This document shows positions 10,401 to 21,898 of a stretch of 64,000 nucleotides of DNA, one piece after another (within the stretch, counting starts at the first letter, position 1; each line of letters starts with the position of its first letter). Position numbers and translations under genes: made by a program. The stretch is from Phascolarctos cinereus. Lineage: Eukaryota > Chordata > Mammalia > Diprotodontia > Phascolarctidae. Under the pieces are notes generated by a model, which saw nothing but the letters and a program-made list of their open reading frames with translations, did not search any database and was not told the DNA's origin. The stretch covers positions 744,001 to 808,000 of the forward strand of contig NW_018344252.1 in the NCBI RefSeq assembly GCF_002099425.1, in the 5' to 3' direction.

Positions 10401-11474
10401 GCCTTCTGTGGTTTCGGGGCGTCCCCGGGTGCCACGGTGCCTGGTGAGCGGTGGTGGCCTTCTCGATGGGGCTGTGGAAGGTCCCCACCGCCTGCAGCGA
10501 CTGGCTGTCGTCTGCTCCAAATGCTTCTCAGTGGGCAGTATACTTTTATTCCAAAAATTCCCCCGCCCCTTGTTTTCCTAGCTTTCAATTATCAATGAGA
10601 AAGGTATACACCCACTGAGATCCTGTGTCTGCTATGATGCTGGGTTCACAGCGGGCATTCAGGCAGTGCTGACGTTGTACTCGTGTGTGTGTGTGTGTGT
10701 GCCTTGTGGATTGAGGGGGACCTGGTTTAAATCCGGAGCAGGGGTTGAGGACCGTGACGGGAATTCACGGAGGAGCATGGCTGTGATTGGCCAGCCCCCA
10801 CCCCACCTCTGACCCTGGTATCGCCCGTTAGCTGTAGACGTCCAAGTCCATGGTTGGCGCGTCTCTCCTGGGGCCCCCAGAGCCTCCACTTTTGACAATA
10901 CTGCACTGTGGAGAGGAGAGAAGAGGAGCCCCAGTGCTGGAGGGACAAGGACGAATTAGCACAGACAAAGATAAAATGGCCTACTCACCTCCTTTTTTTT
11001 TTGGGGGGGAACCCTGCACCCAGCGCAGCCGTGACTGTGTGGCCGGCCCAGTGACTGCTCACTTGGGACTGGACACACTGTGCCCTGCCGGCCCCCTGGG
11101 GTCCCGTGTGTCCACCTCCAGCCCCTTGGAGTGACTGGACCTCTGTAGCAGTGGCCACAGGTGGCTGCGTGAAGTGAGCGGCAGGTTGGGTCCCGCTGCC
11201 ATTGCTGCCCAAAGTGAGCGAGGTCTGAGGACTCCACTCAGACCCTGAGGCCTTCACGCAGACAGCTCCAGGGTAGTTTGCTCTTTACTGTACAGGAAAG
11301 GAAAATCATCGCAGTCTCCCTCTGAGGCCACACAGCGCTGTGCATCGCATTGGATGGCTGGGTCTTAGCGGCCCAGGACAGCTCTGGTTCCCTTTGGGGG
11401 TGACGATGAACCAGACAGGAGAGGAGATCCTCCAGTGGACTGCGGCCACTTCCTGTCTCGTGGGCTATTTCAGC
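10401..11474. other. Intergenic, unassigned
   Basis: Between the ASAH1 polyadenylation site and the first recognisable LINE. Contains a short (TG)n run at about 10683-10701. I see no gene or confident repeat family here. Confidence 0.5.
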
Positions 11475-11690
11475 AGCTTCCCAATGGCCTCCCTGCCTCC
11501 AGGCTCTCCCCTCCCCGTCCACCCGCCACCAGGCGCCAAAATGACCTTCCCAAGGTACAGGCCTGGCCGTGGCACTCCAATGGCCCCCTCTTACCGCTGG
11601 GTCAAAAGCGAGATCCAGGCTGGCACCTCCCATGCTCCTCTGTGCCTCACTCCCTTTCCCCACCGCTGCCTCCCAGGGAGCAGCCTTTCT
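11475..11690 (+). mobile_element. L2 LINE reverse-transcriptase fragment
   Basis: Diverged L2 coding remnant: GLPASRLSPPRPPATRRQ matches the L2 segment GLPASSLSPLQSILHSAAK, followed by a remnant of the ...HVTPLL segment. Plus orientation. Confidence 0.7.
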
Positions 11691-11884
11691 ACAAGGAGTA
11701 AAGGGGAGGAAAGAAGGAGGAAGAAATGCCAGCAAAATGAACCCAAGCCCTTGGAGGAGGAGGGGGCGCCTCGAGACTCCTCTTGGGGGCCAACCTCAGC
11801 CTTTTGGTTTCCCATCATTTGGTTTCAGGCAAGCCGTGGCGCTCCTTCATTCACATTGTCGTCCTCGGCTCTGTTCTTTCCTCG

Positions 11885-13290
11885 GCTCTCCACTCTTCTC
11901 TTCATCATATCAATCATTTCTTACAGCACTGGAGCACAGTTGACTTACCCATTCTCCAGCTGATTGGCATCTATTCATTTCCAATTTGCTACCCCCCAAA
12001 ATGCAGCTATAAATATTTTGGTATTTATAGAGTCTTTCTTTTGGTCAATGACCAAATGTCTAACTGTGACATCTCTGGGACAAATATGAGTATTTAAGTC
12101 ACTTTATTTATAACTAGAGATTATTAATTTACATAAGTAGAAATTTGCAGCTCCACTGGTAATGCATTAGCACACCTGTCATGCCACAGCCTCTTCAATG
12201 TGGACTATTACCATCTTTTGGCATCTTTGACAATTTGTTGGAGGTGAGGTGAAACCTCAGGGGTCCTTTAATTTGCCTTTCTTCTATAAATGATTTGGGG
12301 CATTCTTTCATATGATCAATCGTTAGGAGTTTGCAATTCTTTTGATAATTTTGTTCATATCCTTTAACCACTTATCAGCTGGGGAATGGCTTTTGGTCTC
12401 ACGTATTTCTAGTTATTTTCCATATGTCTTGGATAACAAACCCTTATTAGAGATGATGGATACAAAGGGTTTTTTTTCTCAGTGGACCATTTCCCTTATC
12501 CTAGAAGCATTCATTTTTCTTGTACAAAAGCTTTTCCAGCACATGTACTCAAAATTATTTGCTGTATTTTTTATAATTCTCTTTTTTAGTGAAGAATTCA
12601 CCTCCTTACTCACACCTGCATATCATCTGCTTCTCTTCTAATTTTTTAATTACGTTTTTTTCAATATACCAATCACGTATCCATTTTCAATTTGTTGTGG
12701 AATGTAGTATAAGATGTTACTCCAAACCTAATTTCTGCCAGACTAATTTCCAGTTTTCCCAACAGTTCTTATCAAATAGTGAGTTCTTTCCTAAGAAATT
12801 CATGGTTGCTGATTTACTGAGCCTCCAGTTAATGAGTTCAATTATTTCTGATTCTGCCTTATCTCCTCTGGACCATTGATCTACTTTTCTATCATTTTTA
12901 GCCATTACCAAATTATTCTGATGACTTGTTTCATAATCTAGTCAGAGGTTCTCATCTCCCTTCCTCTTTGCCTTACTTCATTACATCCTTTCGTAACTCA
13001 AAATCCTTTGCTCCTGTAAATGAACTTGTTATGAATTTGTCTAGTTCTGTAAAGCAGACCCGTTGGCACTTTGATTGGAATGGCACTAAATCTGTCAATC
13101 AATTTTGATTGCATTGTCATTTGTATTATATCGGCATGTCCTAGCCATGGACACTGAGTATTCTTCCAATGATTTAAGCTGATTGTTGTTTCTTTAAGGA
13201 GCATTTTTCTCATTGAATCCAGACAAGCATTGAATTTGGAGATTGAATCCTGGTATTTTATGATTTTTAAAGGTATTTTGAAGGGGACTT
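11885..13290 (-). mobile_element. L1 ORF2 3' half
   Basis: AT-rich block that on the minus strand reads as the C-terminal half of L1 ORF2. Landmarks on plus include GAATGGCTTTTGGTC near 12386 and AACAAACCCTTATTAGAGATG at 12436, both with counterparts in other L1 copies in the window. Frames are fragmentary; old copy. Confidence 0.85.
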
Positions 13291-13329
13291 CCCTTTTTTA
13301 TCATTGTCTCTGTCACCTGAAGCCTTTCA

Positions 13330-13605
13330 CAATGTTTCCAACTGACCTTGCCTCCTCTCTCATGACAATCCACCACCATCTCTGTGCCTTAGAATCTGTA
13401 GGTTTCTTCAAAGCTCAATTTGCACATCACCTTCCGTGTGAGGCCTTCATTGCAGTCATGTGTTTGTTTTTTATATCTTTATGTGTCTGAGTGGTCCTCC
13501 CCACCTGTCCTGGAATGTAAGCTATTTGAGGGCAGGACCTCTTTGACTTTGATCTTGCATCCCCAGCCCTTAGTATGGTGCTAAGCATGAGCTACTGAAA
13601 GATGG
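13330..13605 (+). mobile_element. L2 LINE 3' end
   Basis: Characteristic L2 tail: TTCAAAGCTCAATTTGCA, GGAATGTAAGCTATTTGAGGGC, then CAGCCCTTAGTATGGTGCTAAGCA. Plus orientation. Confidence 0.8.
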
Positions 13606-13644
13606 CAGGTGTGAGAGGAAGCACCTTATCTTCCTACCTTTGCT

Positions 13645-13860
13645 CAGAGGCAGCTGGTGGCCCAGGGGAGAGAGCCCTGGACCTGGGGTCAGGAGGATCT
13701 CAATTTAAAGCTTCTAGCTGTAACCCTGGGCAACTCACCTAACCTCAGTTTGCCTCAGTTTCCTCAACTGTAAAATGGGGATAATAACTCCCACCTCCCA
13801 GTGCTGTTTGAGGAAGCCTTTAGCACAGTACCTGGCACTCTAAAAATGCCTATTCCCTTT
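13645..13860 (+). repeat. MIR/CORE-type SINE
   Basis: tRNA-like head with GAGCCCTGGACCTGGGGTCAGGAGG, core GTAACCCTGGGCAACTCACCTAACC, CCTCAGTTTCCTCAACTGTAAAATGGGGATAATAA, and tail CAGTACCTGGCACTCTAAAAATGCC (long motifs split here for reading). Plus orientation and diverged. Confidence 0.85.
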
Positions 13861-14257
13861 CCTTTTCTCAAAACTACTCCAGCAAGGGTTTATTAAGGGC
13901 ACCAGAATGAAAAATAATCAAGTAAACCAAGGGGATGCTACATTTTTATTGTATTTTAATGATCTTAAGGGGGAAAAAGAATATATTTAAGTAGAAAGAG
14001 GAAGGAAGGAGATGGCAATTGACATAATTTTCAATTTATGTGGAAATCTCACATAAGCAGTGTTCGGTGACAAGACGGCAGACAGGGAGGAAGGGATGGG
14101 GAAGTGGGCTACATAGGAACCTCATTTTCATCTGAATCCGAGGAGAGTTGAATATACACACAGAGAGAATCCAGCATTTTATTAACTCAACAAGGAAGGG
14201 CACTAGGAGAGGGGACCTGGGGATTAAGAGGGAGGGGCAGGTTCAGGAAAGGATTAG

Positions 14258-14421
14258 TCTTTTTTTTTTGCTTTTTTTTGGGGGGGGTGAGGCTATCAGG
14301 GTTAAGTGACTTGCCCAAGGTCACAGAGCTAGTAAGTGTTAAGTATCTGAGGCTGGATTTGAACTCAGGTACTCCTGTCTCCAAGGCCAGAGCTCTATTT
14401 ACTGCACCACCTAGCTGCCCT
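14258..14421 (-). repeat. tRNA-derived marsupial SINE (WSINE1/SINE1 type) with TSD
   Basis: Poly(T) start, GGTTAAGTGACTTGCCCAAGG, TTTGAACTCAGGTACTCCTG and the reverse-complement tRNA-like head CACCACCTAGCTGCCC. It is flanked by an exact 11-bp duplication, GAAAGGATTAG, at 14247-14257 and 14422-14432. Confidence 0.92.
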
Positions 14422-14699
14422 GAAAGGATTAGCCTTAAGCAAAAGAAAATCCCTTTTTGGAAGTCTGAAGCATGAAGGAGGTGGACAGAGAAATGAAAGA
14501 AAGGTCAACAATCTATGAGCTAAGTCTAGGTGAGGGGAAGAGCAGCACATTGTGATACAATAGAAGCACAATGCATAAAATATAGATCATTAGAGATGAG
14601 CATATTCTTCAATATCTTCTTCTTTGTAAATGGGGTTGGGGTGGGGGTGGGGTGGAGAGGGCAAAGAGGAAATGGGATGAATTCACCCCTAGGACAGAG

Positions 14700-15115
14700 G
14701 AAGGTAGCAGAATGTATTAGGAAGCAGAATCTAACATGTTTATAAGAGATACACGTGAAACTTGAAATAGATTCAGAGTTAAAAGAAAGGTCCTGGGCAA
14801 AATATGATTTCAAATGAAATCAGAAAAATGAAATCAGCAATCATGTTCTCAGATAACATAACAATCAAAATAGAGAAACTACATTATGTTTAAAAGTACC
14901 ATAGAAAATATCAACTATACATATGTGTGTGTGTGCGCGTAGAATGGCATAGCAGCTAAATACTTAAAGGTAAAGTTAATTAAATTAAAGGGGAAAATAG
15001 TAAAAATAAAAAAAGTTGGAGACTTTAATATTCCTCTCTCAGATCTATTAAGATCTAACCAAAAGATAAACAAGAAAGAAATTAATGACCCAAATAGCTT
15101 TTTAGAAAAGTTAGA
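14700..15115 (+). mobile_element. L1-like LINE, ORF2 endonuclease region (5' portion of a split copy)
   Basis: Plus-strand remnants of ORF2 endonuclease and linker. The stretch near 15010-15115 encodes a fragment like INKKEINDPNSFLEKLD. The same element resumes at 16324 and again at about 18083, so it was later split by younger insertions. Left boundary uncertain. Confidence 0.65.
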
Positions 15116-16131
15116 TTTATAAAAATACAAGCCATTCCCCAATTGATAAATGGTCAAAGGATATGAACAGACAGTTCTCAGATGAAGAAATTAAAGCCAT
15201 CTATAGTATATGAAAAATGCTCTAAATCATTATTGATTAGAGAAATGCAAATCAAAACTACTCTGAGGTACCACATCACACCTATCAGATTGGCCAACAT
15301 GACAAAACAGGAAAATGATAAATGTTGGAGAAGATGTGGGAAAATTGGAACGCTAATGCATTGTTGGTGGAGTTGTGAAATGATCCAACCATTTTGGAGA
15401 ACAATTTGGAACTATGCCCAAAGGGCTATAAAAATGTGCATACCCTTTGACCCAGCAATAGCACTTTTAGGGCTATATCCCAAAGAGATCATACAAATGG
15501 GAAAAGGACCCACATGTACAAAAATATTCATAGCAGCTCTTTTTGTGCTGGCAAAGAATTGGAAATTGAGAGGATGCCCATCCATTGGGAATGGCTGAGC
15601 AAGTTGTGGTATATGAATGTAATGGAATACTATTGTGCTGTAAGAAATGATGAACAGGCTGACTTCAGAAAAACCTGGAAAGACTTGTGTGGTCTGATGC
15701 TGAGTGAAGTGAGCAGAACCAAGAGAAAGTTATACACAATAACGGCCACGTTGTGCGATAACTAATATTGATAAACGTAACCCTTCCCAGCGATACAAAG
15801 ATCTAAGACATCTCCAGAGGCCTCATGATGGAAAGTGCCATCCACATCCAAAGAAAGAACTATGGAAGTTGAATTGCTATTTTTTTTTCTCTTCTGTTGA
15901 GTTTTGTTTCTTCTTTCTGATGGTTCCTCCTATTGGTTTTAATTTTTACTTACAACACCACTAATGTGAAAATATGTTTAATAGGAATGTAAATGTATAG
16001 CCTATATCAGATTGCGTGCCATCTTGGGGAGGGTGGAGGGGAGGAAGGGGGAGAAAAATTTTAAACTCAAAAGCGTATGGAAGTGATTGTTGATAAATCA
16101 AAATAAATTAATAAAATAAAAAAACATGTAA
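15116..16131 (+). mobile_element. L1 3' end inserted into an older L1
   Basis: About 1 kb of 5'-truncated L1: ORF2 C-terminus (segments such as NWKLRGCPSIG and KTWKDLCGLMLSEVSRT), 3'UTR with GGGGAGGGTGGAGGGGAGG, and an A-rich tail ending near 16131. It is bounded by copies of AAAAGTTAGA at 15106-15115 and 16132-16141, read as its target-site duplication. Confidence 0.88.
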
Positions 16132-16141
16132 AAAAGTTAGA

Positions 16142-16312
16142 CATGATTGTTCATGTATAATCTATATCAGATTGGTTACTGTCTTGGGGAGGGGGGAGGG
16201 AAGGGAGGGAGAGAGAAAATTTTGAGACTAAAAGTCTTACAAAATGAATGTTGAAAACTGTATTTACATGTAATTGGAAAAATATATTATTAAGTGCAAA
16301 AAAAGAGAAAGG
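16142..16312 (+). mobile_element. Second short L1 3' end at the same target site
   Basis: A 171-bp L1 terminus (TATATCAGATTGGTTACTGTC, then GGGGAGGGGGGAGGGAAGGG and a tail of the TGTAATTGGAAAAATA type). It is bounded by AAAAGTTAGA at 16132-16141 and 16313-16322. The older L1 reading resumes directly after. Confidence 0.85.
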
Positions 16313-16323
16313 AAAAGTTAGAT

Positions 16324-17307
16324 ATGCTAAATCTCTGGCAATTACTGAATGGAAATGAAAGGGAGTGTATTTTTCATCCAGTAGGGCACCTGTACAAATA
16401 TTCTCCATGTATGTGGGCATAATAACCTCGCCAACAAGTGCGAAAAGCAGAAATATTTAGTGCAATGAAATTCTGTTCAACAAAAGGCCTTTAAAGAAAA
16501 GATTAAAACTTAATTGGAGTCTAAACAAGTTAATCCTAAAGAATTTCTGAGTCAAAAAATAATGTATAGAAATAGTAGAAAATTTTATCAAAGAAGATGA
16601 CAACAGTGATACATCACACCAAAACTTTAGGGATATAGTCACAGTACCTGCGGGTAAGATTTCTCTCTCAAAACATGTTATTCAACAAAAAGAGAAATAA
16701 AATTAATGTGGCGTGCAACTGAAAAACCCAACAATTTAAAATACCCCCACTAAATGCCAAAACGGAACTTCTCAAGAGATTAATAAAAATGAAAGCAAAG
16801 AACCCATCCTTTGAACTGAGAAGTAAAATTATAAGCTGTGTTTTTAAAAAACTAATAAAGTATTTGCTAGTATCCAAATTGCCAGGATCAAAGATTTTAA
16901 AAGGATAAATCATAACAAAGAAATACAGGAAATAACTAGAAGCTAGTTTGCCCAATTATATACTAACAAAGGTGACAATTTAAATGAAATGGATGAATAT
17001 CTACAAAAACATAAAATACCTAGATTACTAGAAGAAATAGAGAATTTAAATAACTCAATGTCAGAAAAAGAAATTGAATAAGCCACGAGTGAACTCCCAA
17101 GGGAAAAAAAATGGGACCAGATAGATTTATAAGTAAGTTTATCAAGAACAATTCCAATTTTATATAAATTGTTTGGAAAAATAGGAATTCCTTCTATGAT
17201 ACAAATAGGACTAAACCAGGGAGAAACAAATCAGTGAAAGAAAGCTATAGACCAATAACCTTAATGAATATTGACACAAAGAGTCAATAAAATATCAGCA
17301 AAGAGGC
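16324..17307 (+). mobile_element. Older L1-like LINE, ORF2 continuation
   Basis: Continues the element from before 15116. Coding remnants include NEMDEYLQKHKIPRLLEEIE and NLNNSMSEKEIE, colinear with the L1 ORF2 linker and start of the RT domain (human LEEMDKFLDTYTLPRL). Many in-frame stops; old copy. Confidence 0.8.
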
Positions 17308-18072
17308 TGTATGGCAGACAGCAATGAGGTGTGCATCACGACCTTGTAGCGTTTTGCAGGACACACAGAGGAGTTCTTTCCGAAGAGCAAAGCTGCCACA
17401 AAGGGATGGTCCTTAGGGAAGGATGACAGATGCCAAGAGAGCAACATGGGGGCCCAGCCTCCATCGCTCCTTGCTCCACGGGCGGCTGAGGATTCAGACA
17501 TGCAGCAAGACGTGCGCTCTTGTCCAAGGCTGATGAACAGCTTACGGCTAAAAGAAAGACATTAATAGGAAGCCTCCCCATCCTCTGTTAGGCCAGGCTG
17601 CAATCTCAGGAGTCTGGACAGGCCAAATCCTGCTCCCGCCCATTTTGAATGGCCTGTGAGCTAAGAACAGGGTTGTTTTTGTTTGTTTTTTACAGTTTTA
17701 AGTACAATCAAACCACTTTAACACGTTAAACTAATCTTAGCTCTCAGACCATACCAAAGGAGGGGGCAGCTGGATTCGACCTGATGACTTTAGTTTACCA
17801 ACGTCCTCATCTAGACTACCAAAATCATGTTATTCTCTAAAGTGTCTAAATCAAAAGGAAGGGCAGGGCCCCAGGAAGCTTAACTTTAACTGTGCTACAG
17901 CGAGTGACCCGGGCATGGGACAATGCCTGGTCTCCAGGTCAGTAAACCCTACCTAGCGTATATACATCCTAGGGTTGGGGAGTGATCAGTTTTCACCATC
18001 TCACAATCCACTCCTCTGGTGCCAGCACCCCTTCATACGAATGAAAAACTCTCTGATTTTCACTAGCTCACA
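17308..18072 (-). mobile_element. Insertion inside L1, possible solo LTR
   Basis: 765 bp that interrupts L1 ORF2, which resumes at about 18083 with GATTCAGGGTTGGCTTCATA. Read on minus it begins TGTGAGCTAG and ends CCATACA, the TG...CA ends expected of an LTR, but I find no exact target duplication. Family unknown, no coding parts. Treat as a probable retroviral-type fossil only. Confidence 0.35.
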
Positions 18073-18082
18073 GATCTATACT

Positions 18083-18150
18083 AAGGATTCAGGGTTGGCT
18101 TCATATTAGAAAATTATTAATATAATTACCATATTAATAGCAAAGCATCT
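18083..18150 (+). mobile_element. L1 ORF2 remnant, last segment of the split copy
   Basis: ATTCAGGGTTGGCTTCATATTAG and the following ATTATTAATATAATTACCATA match the L1 ORF2 segment encoding ...RKTISIIDHI. This shows that 17308-18072 is an insertion. Confidence 0.7.
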
Positions 18151-18154
18151 GCCT

Positions 18155-19420
18155 TTCTCTAGGATTGGGATGTAAGCTGATCTTTTCCGATCCAGTGGCC
18201 ACTGTTGAGTTTTCCACATTTGCTGGCATATTGAGTGCAGCATTTAACAGCATCATCCTTTAGGATTTTAAATAGCTCAGCTGGAATGCCATCACCTCCA
18301 CCAGCCTTACTGTTAGCCATGCTTCCTGAGGCCCACTTGACTTCATTCTCCAGAATGTCTGGTTCTCCTCAGTAACCACACCATCCTGGTTATCAGTGAT
18401 GTTAAGACCTTTCTCCTGTGGTTCTTTTGTGCATCCTTACCACCTCTTCTTGATCTCTTCTTCTGTTAAATCCCAATCATTCCCATTTTTGCATGCAACA
18501 TTCCCTTGGTATCTGTGATTTTCTTGAAGAGATTTCTTGCCTTTCTCATTCTATTTTTTTTTTGCATTACTCAGGTAAGAAAATCTCCTTATCTCTCCTT
18601 GCTGTACTTATTTGTACTTATTTACTGCATTTATTTGAGTATATCTTCCCCTTTCTCCTTGAAGCCTCACCACATCACCATTTTGCTTTCTTGCTCTTCT
18701 TTTTCTTTGGGACGTTCTTTGTTGCTGCCTACTGTACGATATTGCCAACCTCTGTCCATAGTTCTTCAGGCACTCTTCTCTCTGATCTAATTCCTTAAAT
18801 CTATTCATCGCCTCCGCTTCATATTCATAAGGGATGTTGTTTAGGTCCTACCTACACGGTCTGACGGTTTTCCCTACTTTCTTCAGTTTAAGTCTGAGTT
18901 TTGCAATGAGAAGCTCATGATCTGAGCCACAGTCAGCCCCAGGTCTTGCTCTGACTGTGTAGAGTTTCTTAACCTTTGGCTGCAAAACACATAATCAATC
19001 TGATTTCAGTATTGAACATCTTGTATGTAGAGCCACCTTTTGGGTTCTTGAAAAAGAGTGTTTGCTGCAACCAGTGAGATATCTTGACAAAACTATCAGT
19101 CTCTGCCCTGCTTCATTTTGTACTCCAAGGCCAAACCTGCCTGTTATTCCAATCATCTTTGGATTTCCTGTTTTAGCATTCAATCCCCTATGATGAATGT
19201 GCCATCTTTTTTTGGTTTTATTTCTAAAAGATGCTGTAGGTCTTTGTAGAAAGGAACTCTGCAATTCCCTGAACTGTTGTTCAGTCTGCTGTTCCTCTTT
19301 TAGTTCTGGAGCCAGTTCCTCATCTATCATCCAAGACACATACATTGATGGGCGACCATTACAGACCAAGTATCTAAGGACATACCAAAATCTGGAAAGA
19401 GATGCTTTTCACCCACTTGA
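18155..19420 (-). mobile_element. RTE/BovB-like LINE (RT to endonuclease region)
   Basis: The plus strand is the reverse complement of RTE-clade coding sequence. Landmarks: AGCTGATCTTTTCCGATCCAG, GGAATGCCATCACCTCCACC, CAGTTTAAGTCTGAGTTTTGCA, GATCTGAGCCACAGTCAGC, and CCCCTATGATGAATGTG. The order runs from RT at low coordinates to endonuclease at high ones, as expected for minus orientation. Multiple disruptions; likely the marsupial RTE1 family. Confidence 0.85.
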
Positions 19421-19500
19421 ATTTTTTTGGGGGGAGGCTAGGCAAAGGGGTTAAATGACTTGTCCACAGTCACACAGCTAGTAAGTGTTATGTGTCTGAC
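19421..19500 (-). repeat. Truncated tRNA-derived SINE (first of two at one site)
   Basis: Contains GGGGTTAAATGACTTGTCCACAG and CACACAGCTAGTAAGTGTTATGTGTCTG, then stops without the tRNA-like head. It is bounded by ACCCACTTGA at 19411-19420 and ACCCACTCGA at 19501-19510. Confidence 0.8.
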
Positions 19501-19516
19501 ACCCACTCGATGTTTC

Positions 19517-19686
19517 TTTTTCTTTCTTTCTTTCTTTTTTTTTTTTTTTTGGCAATTGGGGTTAAGTGACTTGCCCAGGGTCACACAGCTAGTAAGTGTC
19601 AAGTGTTTGGTCTGAGGCCGGATTTGAACTCAGGTCCTCCTGACTTCAGGGCTGGTGCTCTATCCACTGTGCCACCTAGCTGCCCC
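19517..19686 (-). repeat. tRNA-derived marsupial SINE (second at the same site)
   Basis: Full-length SINE in minus orientation: T-rich start, GGGGTTAAGTGACTTGCCCAGG, GGATTTGAACTCAGGTCCTCC and CTATCCACTGTGCCACCTAGC. It is flanked by ACCCACTCGATGTTTC (19501-19516) and CCCACTTGATGTTTC (19687-19701). Confidence 0.9.
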
Positions 19687-19701
19687 CCCACTTGATGTTT
19701 C

Positions 19702-19860
19702 ATGTGTGGATGGCTAGACTAGGCTCTTTGGAATGGTCAAAGATTTTGCCTAGGAGGTTCTGTGACAGTCCAGAGCTTGGAACCAGCATGATATCATCTG
19801 CAGACAGGAGGCTCTGGGGCACCTCACCATCTCTAGGGAATCCTTCCCCTTTGGCCCTGG
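19702..19860 (-). mobile_element. RTE-like LINE continuation (tentative)
   Basis: TTGGAATGGTCAAAGATTTTGCC and ATGATATCATCTGCAGACAGGAGG resemble further RTE sequence displaced by the two SINEs. Boundary and assignment are weaker than for 18155-19420. Confidence 0.5.
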
Positions 19861-20715
19861 TTGGGCCTCTAAAAGCTATGTTTTCTTTAAATCTGTTTTA
19901 TCCTTCACTGCTTTTCTTTTTTTATGAGGCAATATTGCTCATAATTTTCATCTCCCTCTCTGAAAAATTTTTTAAACTGATTTTCTGGAAAAGACAGCTA
20001 GGGCCCAGAGGCCCAAGCGTAGGCTCATTTCAGCAGTAGAGTGGCTGGAAGCCAAGTAGAGTAGTTGATCCAATGGTAGGGGTAGGTGGTGGATATCGTT
20101 TGTGAGAAGGGACCCAAAATATGAAATAGTTTTAGAAAGAAATGTATTAGGTCATTTGGTAGAGGAAAGCAAGCCAGAAAGGAGGTGTGGCTCTGGAAGG
20201 TTTACATTAAATAGGATTTAGATATAAATCCCTCTGACCCATAAGCCAAAACCTAAGCTTGGGCAGACCCATCACAAGTTCTGAGTGTGTAACCCAAAAC
20301 ATGAATGCTTTGGGTGGATCCAGACCTGGGGGAACCTGGAATACCTTGTAGCCTTCTCCAGCATTTAGACAATTACTGGGGTGGGGCAGCATTCTTTAAT
20401 CACCTAGATTAGGTTTAATAGTATAATAATTCTTAAACAATATACTAAATAATTTTTCCCACATGGAGTAGGGATTCTTCTCCTATAAAGGAAAGACCCA
20501 GAGACTTCTAAGCCCAAGTTGAGGAGAAAGGAAGAGGATGAAAACAGAAGTTGTCTTTGTTTCTTTTTTAACATTAGAGTAGTCAATTCCTCTTGGCTAT
20601 TGGCCAGTTCTCTGACACAAACTCTTCCCCGTGACAAAGCGAGTGTTGTGTCATCTCAAAGCAAGTCTCTGAGCACTGAGACTTGTGTTTTTATGTATGT
20701 TTCATTTCTAAAAAT
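19861..20715. other. Unassigned intergenic block
   Basis: Unique-looking sequence. No open frame with splice context and no family I can name. It may include a decayed LTR, but no convincing ends were found. Confidence 0.4.
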
Positions 20716-20719
20716 TTCT

Positions 20720-20890
20720 TTTTTTCCCCAATAGTAATTTATTTTTTTAACATTCGTTCTTTTATTTTTTATTTCCAAATTCTCTCCCTCCCCCTTGCTC
20801 CTCTCCCACACAAACAATGTAACACCCTTTATTTGTATGAAGTCATGCAAAACACATTCCCATATTAGCCATGCAAAAATTAAAAAAACT
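20720..20890 (-). mobile_element. Short L1 3'-end remnant
   Basis: TTTATTTCCAAATTCTCTCCCTCCCCC and GAAGTCATGCAAAACACATTCC parallel the start of the next L1 3' end at about 20985, so this is a second, shorter L1 terminus in minus orientation. Confidence 0.65.
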
Positions 20891-20984
20891 AAGAAAAAGA
20901 AAGACTGTTTCTAAAAATTTCCCATCCCCTCTCCCATCCCTTGCAAGCCATGCTGTGTAACAAAGATTTTTTTAAATTAGGCAT

Positions 20985-21398
20985 GATTTTTTAAAAATTT
21001 TATTTAATTTTCAGTTCCAAATTCTCTTCCTTCCTCCACCCCTCCCCCACCCACTGAGAAGGCAAGAAATGTGATACCCATTACATACATGAAGTCAAGC
21101 AAAACACTTCTGCATTAGCCATGTTCTGTGGGGGAAAGAAGAAGGAAAAAAGAAAGAGAAAAAATACGCTTCAATTTGTACTCTGCATGCATCAATTCTC
21201 TGTCTGGAGGTGGATAGCCTTTTTTATCATGAGTCCTTTGGAACTGAGTGGGTCATTGTGTTGATCAGAGTTACTAAATCTTTCACAGTTGATTCTTTTG
21301 CAGTATCTCTGTTATTGTGTTCAATGTTCTTCTGGTTCTTCTTAATTCACTTTACATCAGTTCATAGTAAGTCTTCCCATGTTTTCCAGGAACCACAC
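20985..21398 (-). mobile_element. L1 3' end, minus strand (first part of a multiply split copy)
   Basis: TTTTCAGTTCCAAATTCTCTTCC, GCATCAATTCTCTGTCTGGAGG and TCAGTTCATAGTAAGTCTTCCC are the reverse complement of the L1 3'UTR and ORF2 end. The same element resumes near 21870, 22406 and 23190. Confidence 0.8.
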
Positions 21399-21858
21399 TG
21401 AAGTGGAAGACATACAGTGCCCTAAGGTTTAAGAGGATATTGATGTTGCTTTTCTAGGAATTTGTGAAACCCCAATTTATTCTGTAACTTGAAAGGCCTC
21501 CTAGTCCTTTCCCCTTTATCTCGAACCAGTACCAAAAGAATTGCTTTTGTTTCCCTTAGCCGTAGGCTCCCCCTGTCCTCTAATCTTTAACCTACCATAA
21601 AGAATTCCCTTTGTCTCCCTTATCCTATGTCATAAGATCCTTTTAACCCCCACAAAACTTCTAAAATTATCTTGTAAGCAATCATCTTCCTCATCCTCTC
21701 CTAATAAAACTGTCCCCATCCCTCTGTAAGTGGCTAGTCCTCTTTTCAGAACTAGTCCACTACTTTTGTGTCAATGAAGCTCCCAATGATTACGGAGAAG
21801 GTCTAAGTGAGTTCTTTCACACCTGAATCAGCTCTCCCAACTCTAAACCTCAATGACA
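21399..21858 (+). mobile_element. Possible solo LTR in L1
   Basis: 460 bp of non-L1 sequence with TG...CA ends (TGAAGTGGAAGAC ... CTCAATGACA) and an internal AATAAA near 21703. It separates two pieces of one L1. No clear target duplication and no coding parts. Family not recognised; fossil LTR by inference. Confidence 0.35.
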
Positions 21859-21898
21859 CCCCGTCAGCATTTCTTTCAGCATAATAATATTTCATTAC

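Noticed and set aside
11340-11963. 207-codon plus frame as a gene
   Set aside because: Its middle is an L2 RT remnant and its end enters L1; no exon-intron structure is seen.
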